Assembly (NCBI GenBank): GCA_022824225.1
Contig: JAJEAH010000044.1
Span: forward strand, 1 to 57,648
Direction: 5' to 3'
Length of the DNA: 57,648 bases
DNA from: Chloroflexota bacterium
GTDB lineage: Bacteria; Chloroflexota; UBA11872; VXOZ01
The notes beneath the pieces are model-generated. The model searched no databases, had not been told where the DNA came from, and saw nothing but the letters and a program-made list of their open reading frames with translations. Every line of letters starts with the position of its first letter. Within the stretch, counting starts at the first letter, position 1. Positions 16,989-25,985 of the stretch are shown here, in pieces. The position numbers and the translations under genes are program-made.

Positions 16989-19847
16989 ATGGCAGACGAA
17001 ATGCCAGAGACGACAGACGAACAACAACCCACCGGTTTGCGGCGGGTGCCCATCGAGCAACTGCGCGAGGACGTGCAGTTCCTGGGGCGCGTGCTGGGCA
17101 GCGTGCTGCGCGAACAGCATGGCGAAGCGCTGCTTGAACTGGTGGAAGAAATTCGCTCGCAGGCCATATGGCAGAGAACGACCACCGCCACCGTGTCGTT
17201 GCAGCCTCTGGCGGATTCGGTAGCCGGACTGCGGCAAGAAGACATGCAGCGGGTCGCCCGGGCGTTTTCGCTCTACTTCTATCTCATCAACGCCGCCGAA
17301 GAGCAGCATCGCCTGCGGCGCATGCGGGAGAGCGAACGTGAGAATTACCCGGGGCCGCGCAACCAGTCGATTGCGGCGGCCATCGCGCAGCTCAAGAGCG
17401 AAGGCGTAACGCCCGCGGAACTGACCCCGATCCTCGCGCTGCTCTCCCTACGCCCGGTATTCACGCGCCACCCTACGGAAGTGCGGCGGCGCACGTTGCT
17501 TGTGTTCCTGGAGATGCTGCGGGCGTGCCTGGCCGATCGCGAAGGCAAACGCCGGGACGTCTCCCTGGAATTGCGCACGAACGAGAAGATCCACGAAATC
17601 GTGACGATTCTGGCCCAGACGGACATAACCCCCTGGGAACGGCCAACCGTGCTGGGCGAGGTGGACGATGGGCTCTACTACTTCGACCACGTGCTCTTGG
17701 ACGTCATCCCGCGGCTCTACCATGAGTTGGAGGACGCGCTGGCGGGGTTTGCCGAGGATCACACGTTTGCGCTGCCGCGTTTCCTGACGTTTGGCTCCTG
17801 GATGGGCGGCGACCGGGACGGCAATCCGTTTGTCACGCCGAGCGTTACGGAAGAGACGTTGCGAATGCATCGGTCACTCATTCTCGACCGCTACACCCGT
17901 GACCTCGATGAACTCTGGCGCGTGCTCAGTCCATCGGTGGGCTACGCCACCGTATCACAAGAGTTACTGGATTCGATCGCCAATGACCGCGCTTCCCTCC
18001 CCGGTTCCGGCGTAGGCACTAAGGCCGACCTTGCCGAGCCCTACCGGGCCAAGATCTTCATGATGCAAAAGCGCCTGGCGCGCACCCGGCGGCGCTACGC
18101 CGGCGGCGGCGCCGTGGCGGCTGGCGCGTACAACGATCCCGAGTCGTTTTTGGCAGATCTGTCGGTTATCCGGCGGAGCTTGGTGCAGAACGGCGGCGCG
18201 CGCATTTCCCGGGGCCTGCTGCGGGACGTGATCCGGCGTGTGCAAGTATTCGGCTTCCATCTCGTGGACTTGGACGTACGGGAGCATAGCGGTGTCCACG
18301 CGGCCGCATTGGATGAACTCCTTGCCGCCGCCGGTATTACCCCCAAGTACAGCGACCTCGATGAGGCGGCCAAGGTGGAGTTGCTCACGCGCCTGATTGC
18401 CGCTCCCGCCGCCATCGGATTCGAAGACCTTCCCGTATCTGACCCCGCGCGCCAGGCGTTTCAGACCCTCAAGAGCGTGGCGCGAATGCAAGCGGAGGTC
18501 GGCGTGGCGGCGTGCAACACCTACATCATCAGCTTCACGGAATCGGTGAGCGACGTGCTCGAAGTGGCGTTGCTGGCCAAGGAAGCCGGACTCTGGCAGG
18601 TGGATGACCGGGGGCGTGTGCGCCAAAGCCGCCTCAAGATAGTGCCTCTGCTCGAGACGATCGATGACTTGCGCGGCGGCTTCGACCTCATCCAGGCGTT
18701 GCTGTCGAATGAGGTCTTTCGCTCCCACGTCGCGTGTTGGGACGACCGTTTCGAGGTCATGCTGGGCTACTCCGACAGCAACAAAGACGGCGGTTTCCTG
18801 ACCGCGACGTGGGAACTCTACTGCGCGCAACGGCAGGTAGTGGCGGCAAGCCGGGCCCATGGCACCATTGTGCAACTCTTTCACGGCCGCGGCGGCGCGC
18901 TGGGCCGGGGCGGCGGCCCGACAAACCGGGCGATCATGGCCCAGCCGCCGGACTCGCTGGCGGGCGGCATGAAGCTGACCGAGCAAGGCGAGGTGATCTT
19001 CTCCCGCTACGGGCGCCAACCCGTTGCCCACCGCAATTTGGAGCAGGTGGTGCACGCGATGCTCTTAGCGCGGTTGAGCCCGAGCGTGCTGGAATCCCGG
19101 GCCTCCTTGGAACCGGACTGGGAAACTACTATGGAAGCCCTGGCCCAAACGGCGCTGCGCGTCTATCGGGCCCTGGTCTATGAAACACCGGAATTGCGGA
19201 CGTACTACCAGGAGGCCACGCCCATTCAACATATCAGCCGCATGAACGTCGGCTCGCGGCCGGCGTCCCGCAAGGGCGGCGACCGGGTGGAAGACCTGCG
19301 GGCTATTCCCTGGGTGTTTGCCTGGACGCAGAGCCGGCACAACTTACCCGGCTGGTACGGGGTCGGCAGCGCGCTGCAAGCCTTCATCGTCGACCACGAT
19401 AGCAATCTGGCGCGGCTGCGGACCATGTACCGGCGCTGGGTCTTCTTCCGGTCGCTCATAGACAATGCCCAGTTGAGCATCGGTACCGCGGACATGTCGG
19501 TGGCTCGCCTCTATGCCGGTCTGGTGGCGGACGACCGCGTGCGCGACACGGTGTACGGCGCGATTGCCACGGAGTATGAGCGCACGCGGGACGCCCTGAT
19601 GCAGATCACGGGCCAAGACCTATTGCTGGATTCTTCGCCGGTGCTGCAGCGCTCCATCCTGTTGCGCAACCCCTACGTGGACCCGTTGCACTGTCTCCAG
19701 GTGCGACTGATGCAGGAGTGGCGGGAGCGCTACGCCGACCAGACCGATACACCCCTGGATGAACTGCCCGCTCCGGCGCGCCGTACGTTGGAGGGCATCT
19801 TCCAGACCATCAACGGCATTGCCGCGGGTGTGCAGACCACCGGCTAG
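16989..19847 (+). CDS. ppc: Phosphoenolpyruvate carboxylase
   Basis: This 952-residue enzyme adds bicarbonate to PEP to give oxaloacetate, refilling the TCA cycle. The diagnostic motifs appear in order: FTRHPTEVRRRT (catalytic His), MGGDRDGNPFVT, GYSDSNKDGGFLTATWEL, FHGRGGALGRGGGPTN, EVIFSRYG and PWVFAWTQSRHNLPGWYG. It ends in QTTG, close to the family's QNTG. Length is normal for a bacterial-type PEPC. The start at 16989 has Shine-Dalgarno AGGAAAAG. An upstream in-frame ATG (16911) would add 26 non-homologous residues. Confidence 0.97.
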   Translation: MADEMPETTDEQQPTGLRRVPIEQLREDVQFLGRVLGSVLREQHGEALLELVEEIRSQAIWQRTTTATVSLQPLADSVAGLRQEDMQRVARAFSLYFYLINAAEEQHRLRRMRESERENYPGPRNQSIAAAIAQLKSEGVTPAELTPILALLSLRPVFTRHPTEVRRRTLLVFLEMLRACLADREGKRRDVSLELRTNEKIHEIVTILAQTDITPWERPTVLGEVDDGLYYFDHVLLDVIPRLYHELEDALAGFAEDHTFALPRFLTFGSWMGGDRDGNPFVTPSVTEETLRMHRSLILDRYTRDLDELWRVLSPSVGYATVSQELLDSIANDRASLPGSGVGTKADLAEPYRAKIFMMQKRLARTRRRYAGGGAVAAGAYNDPESFLADLSVIRRSLVQNGGARISRGLLRDVIRRVQVFGFHLVDLDVREHSGVHAAALDELLAAAGITPKYSDLDEAAKVELLTRLIAAPAAIGFEDLPVSDPARQAFQTLKSVARMQAEVGVAACNTYIISFTESVSDVLEVALLAKEAGLWQVDDRGRVRQSRLKIVPLLETIDDLRGGFDLIQALLSNEVFRSHVACWDDRFEVMLGYSDSNKDGGFLTATWELYCAQRQVVAASRAHGTIVQLFHGRGGALGRGGGPTNRAIMAQPPDSLAGGMKLTEQGEVIFSRYGRQPVAHRNLEQVVHAMLLARLSPSVLESRASLEPDWETTMEALAQTALRVYRALVYETPELRTYYQEATPIQHISRMNVGSRPASRKGGDRVEDLRAIPWVFAWTQSRHNLPGWYGVGSALQAFIVDHDSNLARLRTMYRRWVFFRSLIDNAQLSIGTADMSVARLYAGLVADDRVRDTVYGAIATEYERTRDALMQITGQDLLLDSSPVLQRSILLRNPYVDPLHCLQVRLMQEWRERYADQTDTPLDELPAPARRTLEGIFQTINGIAAGVQTTG

Positions 19848-19999
19848 GGCCGGTTCTGGGGCCTGACGTGAGACAGGTTGGCGCACGCCTCTTGTGAGCC
19901 CGCGCGGATTCTGGGTGATTGCCTAGAGCGCCGGCGTTGTTCAACGGCAGCGATTTGGTCTGGTCCTGGACTGGGCCGCGTGTGCGGTGCGGGTTGGCA

Positions 20000-20028
20000 T
20001 TGCGGCAGACAGATGCACGCTGTACGAT
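20000..20028 (+). promoter_or_regulatory. Promoter of first PhyH-like gene
   Basis: TTGCGG and TACGAT are separated by 17 bases. The same elements with the same spacing occur at 21071-21099 before the duplicated gene, and the flanks TTGCGGCAG and GATTGAC / TATTGAC are shared. This conservation through the duplication supports the call. The leader is about 90 bases. Confidence 0.6.
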
Positions 20029-20124
20029 TGACCTAACGACGAATCATCGATGCGCACCCTGGGCGCAAATCCACGCCAACGCCCGGTACCGGCGCGCATC
20101 GCACACGTGGGGAGGAATTGTCAG

Positions 20125-21021
20125 ATGGCGATCAAGACCCTGGCCTTACCGGAAACGTTGACGTCCAACGGCAATGCCTTCGATCTGTCTGACGAGAGTT
20201 TCGGCGAGTTGCGGGACGCCAACGGCTTGCTCGGCAACATGCCCGCAATCCACGAGCGGCTCAAGGAAGACGGCTACCTGCTCTTCCGCAACTATCTGGA
20301 TAGGGACAAAGTGCTGGCGGCGCGCCGCGAACTCATCGGCAAACTGGATTCCATCGGCCTCATCGACCGCGGCAAGCCCTTCATGGACGCTATCTTTTCG
20401 GGCGATACCAGCGGCATCAGCGCGTCGGACCGCACGGCGTTTGCCCGCGAACTGCGTTTGGGTCCGGCGCTGAAGGAAGTCTGTTTCTCCGGCCGGATCA
20501 TGTCGTTCTTCGCAGAATTCTTCGGTGACGAGGTGCTGCACCTCAACTACATCTGGGTGCGCAATCGCCGCCGGGGAGCGGCCGCTCCTTGCCACTTCGA
20601 CTGGGTCTACATGGGCCGGGGCACACGCAACGTGGTGACCACCTGGATCCCCCAAGGGTCGATACCCCTCTGTGACGGCCCTCTGGCGATTCTGCACGGT
20701 TCCCACAAGTGGCAGGAACTGCAGCAGACGTACGGTGCGATTGATGTCGATAAGGATAAAGATAAGAATCCGTACGGCGGCGGCTCGTTGACCAAAGACC
20801 CCAACCAACCCCAACAACGCTTTGGCGGCCGCTGGCTCACCACGGAATTCGAGCCGGGCGACGTGCTCATGTTCGGCATGTTTACGCTGCACTGCTCGTT
20901 GGACAACAATAGCCCGGAGAACCGCATTCGCCTTTCCACCGACACCCGCTACCAACTGGCCAGCGAACCCGCCGACGAACGCTGGATCGGCGACGACCCG
21001 TTCGGCCACGGCATGATGTAG
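20125..21021 (+). CDS. Phytanoyl-CoA dioxygenase-family protein, copy 1
   Basis: This 298-residue protein belongs to the PhyH family of Fe(II)/2-oxoglutarate-dependent oxygenases. The facial-triad HxD is His157-x-Asp159 in CHFDWVYMGRG. The distal His is in MFTLHCSLDN and the 2-oxoglutarate-binding Arg is in ENRIRLSTDTRYQ. The start ATG at 20125 has a strong Shine-Dalgarno (GGGGAGGAA). It is nearly identical in length and very similar in sequence to the next gene, a tandem duplicate. The substrate is unknown. Such genes are abundant in marine and sponge-associated bacteria, which hydroxylate diverse small molecules. Confidence 0.88.
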   Translation: MAIKTLALPETLTSNGNAFDLSDESFGELRDANGLLGNMPAIHERLKEDGYLLFRNYLDRDKVLAARRELIGKLDSIGLIDRGKPFMDAIFSGDTSGISASDRTAFARELRLGPALKEVCFSGRIMSFFAEFFGDEVLHLNYIWVRNRRRGAAAPCHFDWVYMGRGTRNVVTTWIPQGSIPLCDGPLAILHGSHKWQELQQTYGAIDVDKDKDKNPYGGGSLTKDPNQPQQRFGGRWLTTEFEPGDVLMFGMFTLHCSLDNNSPENRIRLSTDTRYQLASEPADERWIGDDPFGHGMM

Positions 21022-21070
21022 GCTCGATTTCTGCGGACGGGCAGTCTGCGCGCGGGCCGGCATGCCGACG

Positions 21071-21099
21071 TTGCGGCAGCTCTGTGTGAAGCGTACTAT
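21071..21099 (+). promoter_or_regulatory. Promoter of second PhyH-like gene
   Basis: TTGCGG and TACTAT with a 17-base spacer are the duplicated counterpart of the pair at 20000-20028. They lie at nearly the same distance (about 95 bases) from the start codon. Confidence 0.6.
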
Positions 21100-21193
21100 T
21101 GACGTGGCGGTAACGCGCGGCGCTGCGGCCTGTGGTAGGGCGCACATGTCCCGCCGCTACGCAGCAATCACTGCACCAGGGAGGGTTGGCACG

Positions 21194-22090
21194 GTGGCTA
21201 CGCAAACACTGGTCTTGCCGGAAACGCTAACATCCAACGGTAACGCCTTCGACCTTTCAGGCGAGACGTTTGGGGAATTGCGCGACGCCAACGGCCTGCT
21301 GGGCAGTGCCGGCGCGCTGCGTGAGCGTTTCGCCGAGGACGGCTACCTGTTGTTGCGCAACTATCTGGACACGGAAAAAGTGCTGGCGGCGCGCCGGGAA
21401 CTCATCGGCAGGCTGGACGACATCGGCTTGATCGATGGGACCAAGCCGTTCATGGATGCGGTCTTTTCCGGCGATACCAGCGGCATCAGCGCCACCGACC
21501 GCCAGCAGTTCGCCCGCGACCTCCGGTCGGGTCCGGCGGTCAAAGAGGTCTGCTTCACCGGCCGCGTCATGGAGTTCTTCGCGCAGTTCTTTGGCGACGA
21601 GGTGCTGCACCTGGACTACATCTGGGTGCGCAACGTGCGGCGCGGCGCGGCCACCGGCTGCCACTTCGACTGGGTCTACATGGGGCGCGGCACCCGCAAC
21701 CTCATGACGGCGTGGATTCCGCAGGGCGACGTGCCCTTGAGCGACGGCCCGCTGGCAATTCTGCACGGCTCCCACAAGTGGCACGAGTTGCAGCAGACCT
21801 ACGGCGCAATCGACGTAGATAGGGATAAGGACAAGAACCCCTACGGCGGCGGCTGGCTGACGAAGAACCCGATCCAGCCCCAAGAGCGCTACGGCGGCAA
21901 GTGGCTCACCACGGAGTTCGCGCCGGGCGATTTGCTCGTCTTCGGCATGTTCACGCTGCACTGCGCCATAGACAACGAAAGCCCGCAGAACCGCATCCGC
22001 CTCTCCACCGACACCCGCTACCAACTGGCCAGCGAACCCGCCGACGAACGCTGGATCGGCGACGACCCCTTCGGCCACGGCATGATGTAG
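21194..22090 (+). CDS. Phytanoyl-CoA dioxygenase-family protein, copy 2
   Basis: This 298-residue tandem paralogue of the preceding gene has the same length once it is read from the GTG at 21194. That start follows Shine-Dalgarno GGGAGGG and gives an N-terminus (TLVLPETLTSNGNAFDL) matching copy 1. The HxD motif is in CHFDWVYMGRG, and the distal His (MFTLHCAID) and Arg (NRIRLSTDTR) are retained, so both copies should be active. Differences cluster in surface positions and in the Ser/Ala region near residues 110-130. An ATG-initiated reading from 21062 is rejected because it would run through the duplicated promoter. Confidence 0.88.
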   Translation: MATQTLVLPETLTSNGNAFDLSGETFGELRDANGLLGSAGALRERFAEDGYLLLRNYLDTEKVLAARRELIGRLDDIGLIDGTKPFMDAVFSGDTSGISATDRQQFARDLRSGPAVKEVCFTGRVMEFFAQFFGDEVLHLDYIWVRNVRRGAATGCHFDWVYMGRGTRNLMTAWIPQGDVPLSDGPLAILHGSHKWHELQQTYGAIDVDRDKDKNPYGGGWLTKNPIQPQERYGGKWLTTEFAPGDLLVFGMFTLHCAIDNESPQNRIRLSTDTRYQLASEPADERWIGDDPFGHGMM

Positions 22091-22180
22091 ACAAGGACTG
22101 CACGGCGGCAGCCCAAAGTGAGTGGGCAGCCGCCGCACCGACCGCGTGGTCCGGGCGTAGTGGGCGCATGACACAACCAA

Positions 22181-22223
22181 AGGCCACAGTGCTGAAGTCT
22201 CTGTAACTTCAGCACTGTGGCCT
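22181..22223 (-). terminator. Terminator after tRNA-Arg
   Basis: A perfect 17-bp inverted repeat (arms AGGCCACAGTGCTGAAG and its complement) flanks a 9-base loop just 3 bases beyond the encoded CCA end. On the minus strand it is followed by TTGGTTGTG, so it most likely terminates the tRNA transcript. It may also block read-through from the PhyH genes on the other strand. Confidence 0.8.
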
Positions 22224-22225
22224 CG

Positions 22226-22301
22226 TGGTACCCCGTGAGCGACTCGAACGCTCGACCCCTGGCTCCGCAAGCCAGTGCTCTATCCACTGAGCTAACGGGG
22301 C
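22226..22301 (-). tRNA. tRNA-Arg (anticodon GCG), CCA encoded
   Basis: The cloverleaf is complete. The acceptor is GCCCCGT with ACGGGGT (G1-U72 wobble), the D-arm is GCTC/GAGC, the anticodon stem is CTGGC/GCCAG with loop TTGCGGA, and the T-arm is GAGCG/CGCTC with loop TTCGAGT. The discriminator is A and CCA is encoded at 22226-22228. The anticodon GCG reads CGC and CGU. A20 and C35, the main arginine identity elements, are present. The usual bacterial tRNA for these codons has anticodon ACG, edited to ICG, so this form is uncommon. Confidence 0.93.
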
Positions 22302-22319
22302 ATTTTGATGTGTGCCCTT

Positions 22320-22325
22320 AGTATA
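22320..22325 (-). promoter_or_regulatory. -10 element of tRNA-Arg
   Basis: The minus strand reads TATACT 18 bases before the first tRNA base. No good -35 is visible. Confidence 0.5.
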
Positions 22326-22593
22326 GCATCTTGGGCTGGGTGGTCGCGTGATTTTCCCGGTCTAGATTGGGTGCTTGGCCTGCGTAGTCTTGTATGGATG
22401 TTCGTCCTGGAAGGGCTTGAATGGACGCGCGAACTCCGTGGCCGAGAAGGGCTGTGGCCTTCGGATTGCTTTGAACGGTTTTGTGCGGTGACGCAGGCAA
22501 GGCGGGGTATTGCCGTGCGGCGCAACGGTCTGCGGGTTTAGTATCTTTCCATCGTCATGCGCGCCTGGTGGGGGCGGCAGCCAGGCGAAACAG

Positions 22594-22636
22594 AAACGGG
22601 AGACTGTGGCGCGGTTCGTCCACAATCTCCCGTTTT
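22594..22636 (-). terminator. Hairpin terminator downstream of hflKC
   Basis: The arms AAACGGGAGA.TGTGG and CCACA.TCTCCCGTTT form a 15-bp stem with one mismatch and a 10-base loop. T-rich tails follow on both strands (TTTTCGTTT on plus, CGTTTCTGTTTC on minus), so it could work both ways. It lies about 140 bases past the end of hflC. Confidence 0.65.
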
Positions 22637-22776
22637 CGTTTCCGGCGGCGAACGCGGCGGCCGGTGCGATCCGGCCGCCGCGTCCTGCTCGCGCAAATGA
22701 GCACGCCTATTGGCTGTGCAACACGCCTATTGGCAACACAAAAGGTCCGGCGTATGCCGTGCCTGCGCTTCCGCGC

Positions 22777-23694
22777 CTAGCCTCCCAGATCGGACTCCGG
22801 CAGCAGGGCGGGCAGCGGTGCGCCAATCTGTTGCTGCGGTGACGGGTCGACGAGGTAGCGGAAGAACTCACTCTCCGGCGAGAGCACGATCATATCGCCC
22901 TCTTGGAGCACCTTCACGTAGGCCTCAAGTCGACGCCGGAAGGCGAAGAACTCGGGGTCTTGGTTCAGGGCGTCGGCGTAGATGGCGATTGCTTCCGCGT
23001 CACCCTCGCCGCGCACCTGCGCCGCTTCCTCCTCGGCTTCCGCCACGATCACGATACGCTCGCGGTCGGCGGAGGCCATGATCTCGGCGGCCTGCTCCTC
23101 GCCCTCAGCGCGGTAGCGGTTGGCTTCACGGGCGCGCTCGGCCCGCATGCGGTCGAAGACGCTCTCCTCGACTTCCTCCGGCAGGTCGGCGCGTTTGAAG
23201 CGCACGTCGATCACCTCGATGCCGAAGTCCAGCGCGCGCTCGCGGCTGGCCATGGTGACGAGACCCATGATGTTCTCGCGTTCATCGGCGATGATGAGGT
23301 CAAAGTCGTAGGTAGCGAGCGTGCGGCGCAACTCTGAGAAGACAACGTCATCCAGGCGGGCCCGGGCGCCGGTCTCGTTCTGCACGCTCACGAAGAACTT
23401 GAGCGGGTCGATGATGCGCCAGCGCGTGACGTGGTCTACTTGGACACGTTTCTTGTCCAGCGTCAGATACTCCTGGGGAGCGGCGTCGCTGGAAAGCAAG
23501 CGCCGGTCAAAATACACTGCTTCCTGAATGAAGGGCAGCTTGAAATAGAGTCCGGGCTCGTTGGCCGTATAGCGGTACTCGCCAAGCTGCAAGATGACGG
23601 CCTGGTTCGTTTCCGTGACCACGAACGTTACCTGGGAAAAGAGGAACAGCGTGAGTGCCCCCAGGGCAACGACGACGGTAAATGTGCGTCCCAT
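22777..23694 (-). CDS. hflC: HflC, SPFH-domain protease modulator
   Basis: This 305-residue protein has one N-terminal membrane segment (about 5-24), an SPFH/band-7 domain starting at VTETNQAVILQLGEY, and a long charged helix with ERAREANRYRAEGEEQAAEI. HflC assembles with HflK around the membrane protease FtsH and limits its access to substrates. The gene follows hflK with a 12-bp gap. The C-terminus ends in a Pro/Leu-rich tail after MIVLSPESEFFRYL, the usual HflC end. Confidence 0.93.
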   Translation of the reverse strand: MGRTFTVVVALGALTLFLFSQVTFVVTETNQAVILQLGEYRYTANEPGLYFKLPFIQEAVYFDRRLLSSDAAPQEYLTLDKKRVQVDHVTRWRIIDPLKFFVSVQNETGARARLDDVVFSELRRTLATYDFDLIIADERENIMGLVTMASRERALDFGIEVIDVRFKRADLPEEVEESVFDRMRAERAREANRYRAEGEEQAAEIMASADRERIVIVAEAEEEAAQVRGEGDAEAIAIYADALNQDPEFFAFRRRLEAYVKVLQEGDMIVLSPESEFFRYLVDPSPQQQIGAPLPALLPESDLGG

Positions 23695-23706
23695 TTGGCG
23701 GCCTTT

Positions 23707-24759
23707 CTACTGGCTAGTGTTTGACGACTGTGACCCGGAGCCTGAATCCAGGCTGCGGATGGGGAGGAAAGGCAGGACGCCGCTGTTATTCTGCGTAATC
23801 AGCACCTTCTCCACGTCCGCCATGGCCAGTTCAATCGCCTCTATGTACATGCGTTCGCGGGTCACCTCGGGGGCGCGGCGGTATTCCTCCAAGATGGAGA
23901 GGAAGCGCTCGCTCTCACCCCGCGCGCTGCGGACGCGCTCTTCGCGGTACGCCTGCGCCTGTTCCAGAATGCGCTTGGCTTCACCGCGAGCGCGCGGCAC
24001 CACGTCTTCGCGGTACGCTTCGGCTTCGTTCACTTTGCGTTCACGGTCCTCACGCGCGCGCACCACTTCGTGGAAGGCGTCCCGCACCTGGTCGGGGGCG
24101 TCAGCCACCTGCAGGCGCACGTCGGTGATGAGAATGCCCGCGTTGTATTCATCCATCAATTCCTGCAAATACGTGCGCGTATTCTCTTGGACCTCGGCGC
24201 GGCGCTCGGTAATGACGCCGTCGATCGGCATCTTGCCGACGGCGCTGCGCAGCGCTACTTCCGTAGTGGTATGGAGAACGTCCTCCGGGTCGTTGACGTT
24301 GAATACGAACGCCGCCGCATCTTTCACGCGGTACTGGACGAGCATGCCGACCTCGACGATGTTCTCGTCGGCGGTGAGCATGAGGGCTTCCTCCAGGATG
24401 CGCCGGGTCTCTTGACCGCCCTGAACGGTCACCGTGCGCTGGCCGATCTCGGCGCGCCGCACATTGGCAACGTCTACGATGACGACGTTCTGCACCGGCC
24501 ATGGCAGGTGATAGTTGACGCCCGGCGACGTGGTGGTCACGTGCCGCCCAAACTGAAGTACAACGCCTTGTTCGGCGGGACCCACGATGTACACACCCGA
24601 GCCGATCCAGATCACGACTGCAATAGCGAGGCCCAAGACGATGAAGCGCTGGAGCCGCCGGGCCCGATCGCGGGTCTGGCGCAGCATTTCCCCAAAGTCT
24701 TCACTATCATCGTCGTCCGGCGGGCCGCCGCGGGGTCCACCACGATCATAGACGGACAT
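23707..24759 (-). CDS. hflK: HflK, SPFH-domain protease modulator
   Basis: This 350-residue protein has a Gly/Asp-rich N-terminus (RGGPRGGPPDDDD), one membrane segment (about 38-58), the SPFH domain (GVYIVGPAEQGVVLQFGRH) and a coiled-coil helix. It is the partner of HflC in the ring-like complex that regulates FtsH. It is the first gene of the operon, with the strong Shine-Dalgarno AAGGAGG nine bases before the ATG. Confidence 0.93.
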   Translation of the reverse strand: MSVYDRGGPRGGPPDDDDSEDFGEMLRQTRDRARRLQRFIVLGLAIAVVIWIGSGVYIVGPAEQGVVLQFGRHVTTTSPGVNYHLPWPVQNVVIVDVANVRRAEIGQRTVTVQGGQETRRILEEALMLTADENIVEVGMLVQYRVKDAAAFVFNVNDPEDVLHTTTEVALRSAVGKMPIDGVITERRAEVQENTRTYLQELMDEYNAGILITDVRLQVADAPDQVRDAFHEVVRAREDRERKVNEAEAYREDVVPRARGEAKRILEQAQAYREERVRSARGESERFLSILEEYRRAPEVTRERMYIEAIELAMADVEKVLITQNNSGVLPFLPIRSLDSGSGSQSSNTSQ

Positions 24760-25105
24760 GCCTTTGCCTCCTTATTGTCTTATTAGCGCGCCCAAACGGC
24801 ACGTGGCAGTGCTTTCCATAAAGTCACCCACCAGATTGCGCGCTGCGTTGCTTTCTACTTACTACGGTACCATTCTCAGCGCCGTTTGTAGAGTGCCGCC
24901 CGGCTCCTCCTCACGTTGCCGCCGGCGTGCGGCGCCAAGTGGGAACTGCCTTGCGCGGGGCGGGCGGCGTGAGGATGCCGGGGTCTTGTCTGTACTCCGG
25001 CTGATTCCACGAGGCTAGCACAGCCCCCGGCGAATCGACTCTCCAGTATAATCTAAGTAAGACACGCAAAGAGATTGCTATCGCTATCGAGAAAGGGAGC
25101 CGGCA
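24760..25105. other. Divergent intergenic region hflK / ferritin
   Basis: This 346-bp spacer between divergent genes holds the ferritin -10 element at 25047-25052. No gene is seen. Confidence 0.45.
25047..25052 (+). promoter_or_regulatory. -10 element of ferritin gene
   Basis: A perfect TATAAT lies 54 bases before the ferritin start codon. The -35 position is C-rich and unrecognisable, so transcription may need an activator or another sigma factor. No Fur-like palindrome is seen. Confidence 0.5.
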
Positions 25106-25612
25106 ATGTTGTCGAAGTCCATGGAAGCAGCGTACAACAGGCAAATCACGGCCGAGCTCTATGCTTCGAATCTCTACCTGGCGATGGGAGCGTACTTCGA
25201 TGCGCTCGCCTATCGCGGCTTCGGCCGCTGGCTGCGCGTGCAGAGCGATGAAGAGCGCCAGCACGCGCAACGCATCATCGACATTGTGGTAGACCGGGGC
25301 GGCGCGGTTGACATTGCAACTATCGAGCCGCCAGGAGAATTCGAGTCGCCCCTGGCCGTGTGGGAGCAAGTGGTTGCGCAGGAGCGCGACGTGACCCGGA
25401 TGTTCCACGATCTCTCGAATCTCGCCGGGGAGGAAAACGACCACACGACGCTGGCGGAACTGGAGTGGTTCCTGCTGGAGCAGGTGGAGGAAGAACGGGT
25501 CACGAGGGACATACTGAACGAAGTCCGCCGCGTCCACGCGTCCCCCAGCGGCATGCTGGTGCTGGACCGCGACTTGGCCGCGCGGGACGCCGCTCCCGCC
25601 GCGGGCGCGTAG
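25106..25612 (+). CDS. Bacterial non-haem ferritin
   Basis: This 168-residue four-helix protein stores iron as ferric mineral. Ferroxidase ligands are visible: Glu in QITAELYASNLYLAM, Glu and His in SDEERQHAQRI, Glu in VAQERDVTRMFHD and the EWFLLEQVEEE segment. The length is right for FtnA-type proteins. Shine-Dalgarno AAGGGAG precedes the ATG. It is monocistronic, next to a tRNA-Gly on the other strand. Confidence 0.93.
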   Translation: MLSKSMEAAYNRQITAELYASNLYLAMGAYFDALAYRGFGRWLRVQSDEERQHAQRIIDIVVDRGGAVDIATIEPPGEFESPLAVWEQVVAQERDVTRMFHDLSNLAGEENDHTTLAELEWFLLEQVEEERVTRDILNEVRRVHASPSGMLVLDRDLAARDAAPAAGA

Positions 25613-25679
25613 GCAAACGCTCCAGCGCACGGGCGTCGGCCTGCCAACAGGCGCGCTGCCCCGCGTTTTGCGTGTTATT

Positions 25680-25754
25680 TGGAGCGGGCAATGGGATTCG
25701 AACCCACGGTCTCAACCTTGGGAAGGTCGCGTGTTGCCACTACACCATGCCCGC
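25680..25754 (-). tRNA. tRNA-Gly (anticodon CCC), CCA encoded
   Basis: The acceptor is GCGGGCA/TGCCCGC, the D-loop contains GTGGCAAC, the anticodon stem is CGACC/GGTTG with loop TTCCCAA (anticodon CCC, reading GGG), and the T-arm is GTGGG with loop TTCGAAT. The discriminator is U and CCA is encoded at 25680-25682. Confidence 0.93.
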
Positions 25755-25985
25755 AGCTACCTACGTTCTACACTAAGAAGTGCGGTGTGCTCTGTCAAGC
25801 CTTTGCTCAAGCGGCCTTGAGATGCGAGTGCCTCCGGAATGCGCTGATATCGAGATAATTCATTCGCCGCATGGATCGCAAGCGATGCGGCCTTGTGGCG
25901 CTCGATGGCTGAAACGGGCCGCTATGGCAATCTGGATAAGAGTACACGATGCGCCGCGAGCGACAATGTGTGAGGAGACATAAAT

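Larger units (their letters stand above)
22302..22776. other. Intergenic gap tRNA-Arg / hflC
   Basis: This 475-bp gap carries the tRNA promoter element (22320-22325) and the hairpin terminator (22594-22636). The overlapping short reading frames on both strands look random. Confidence 0.5.
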
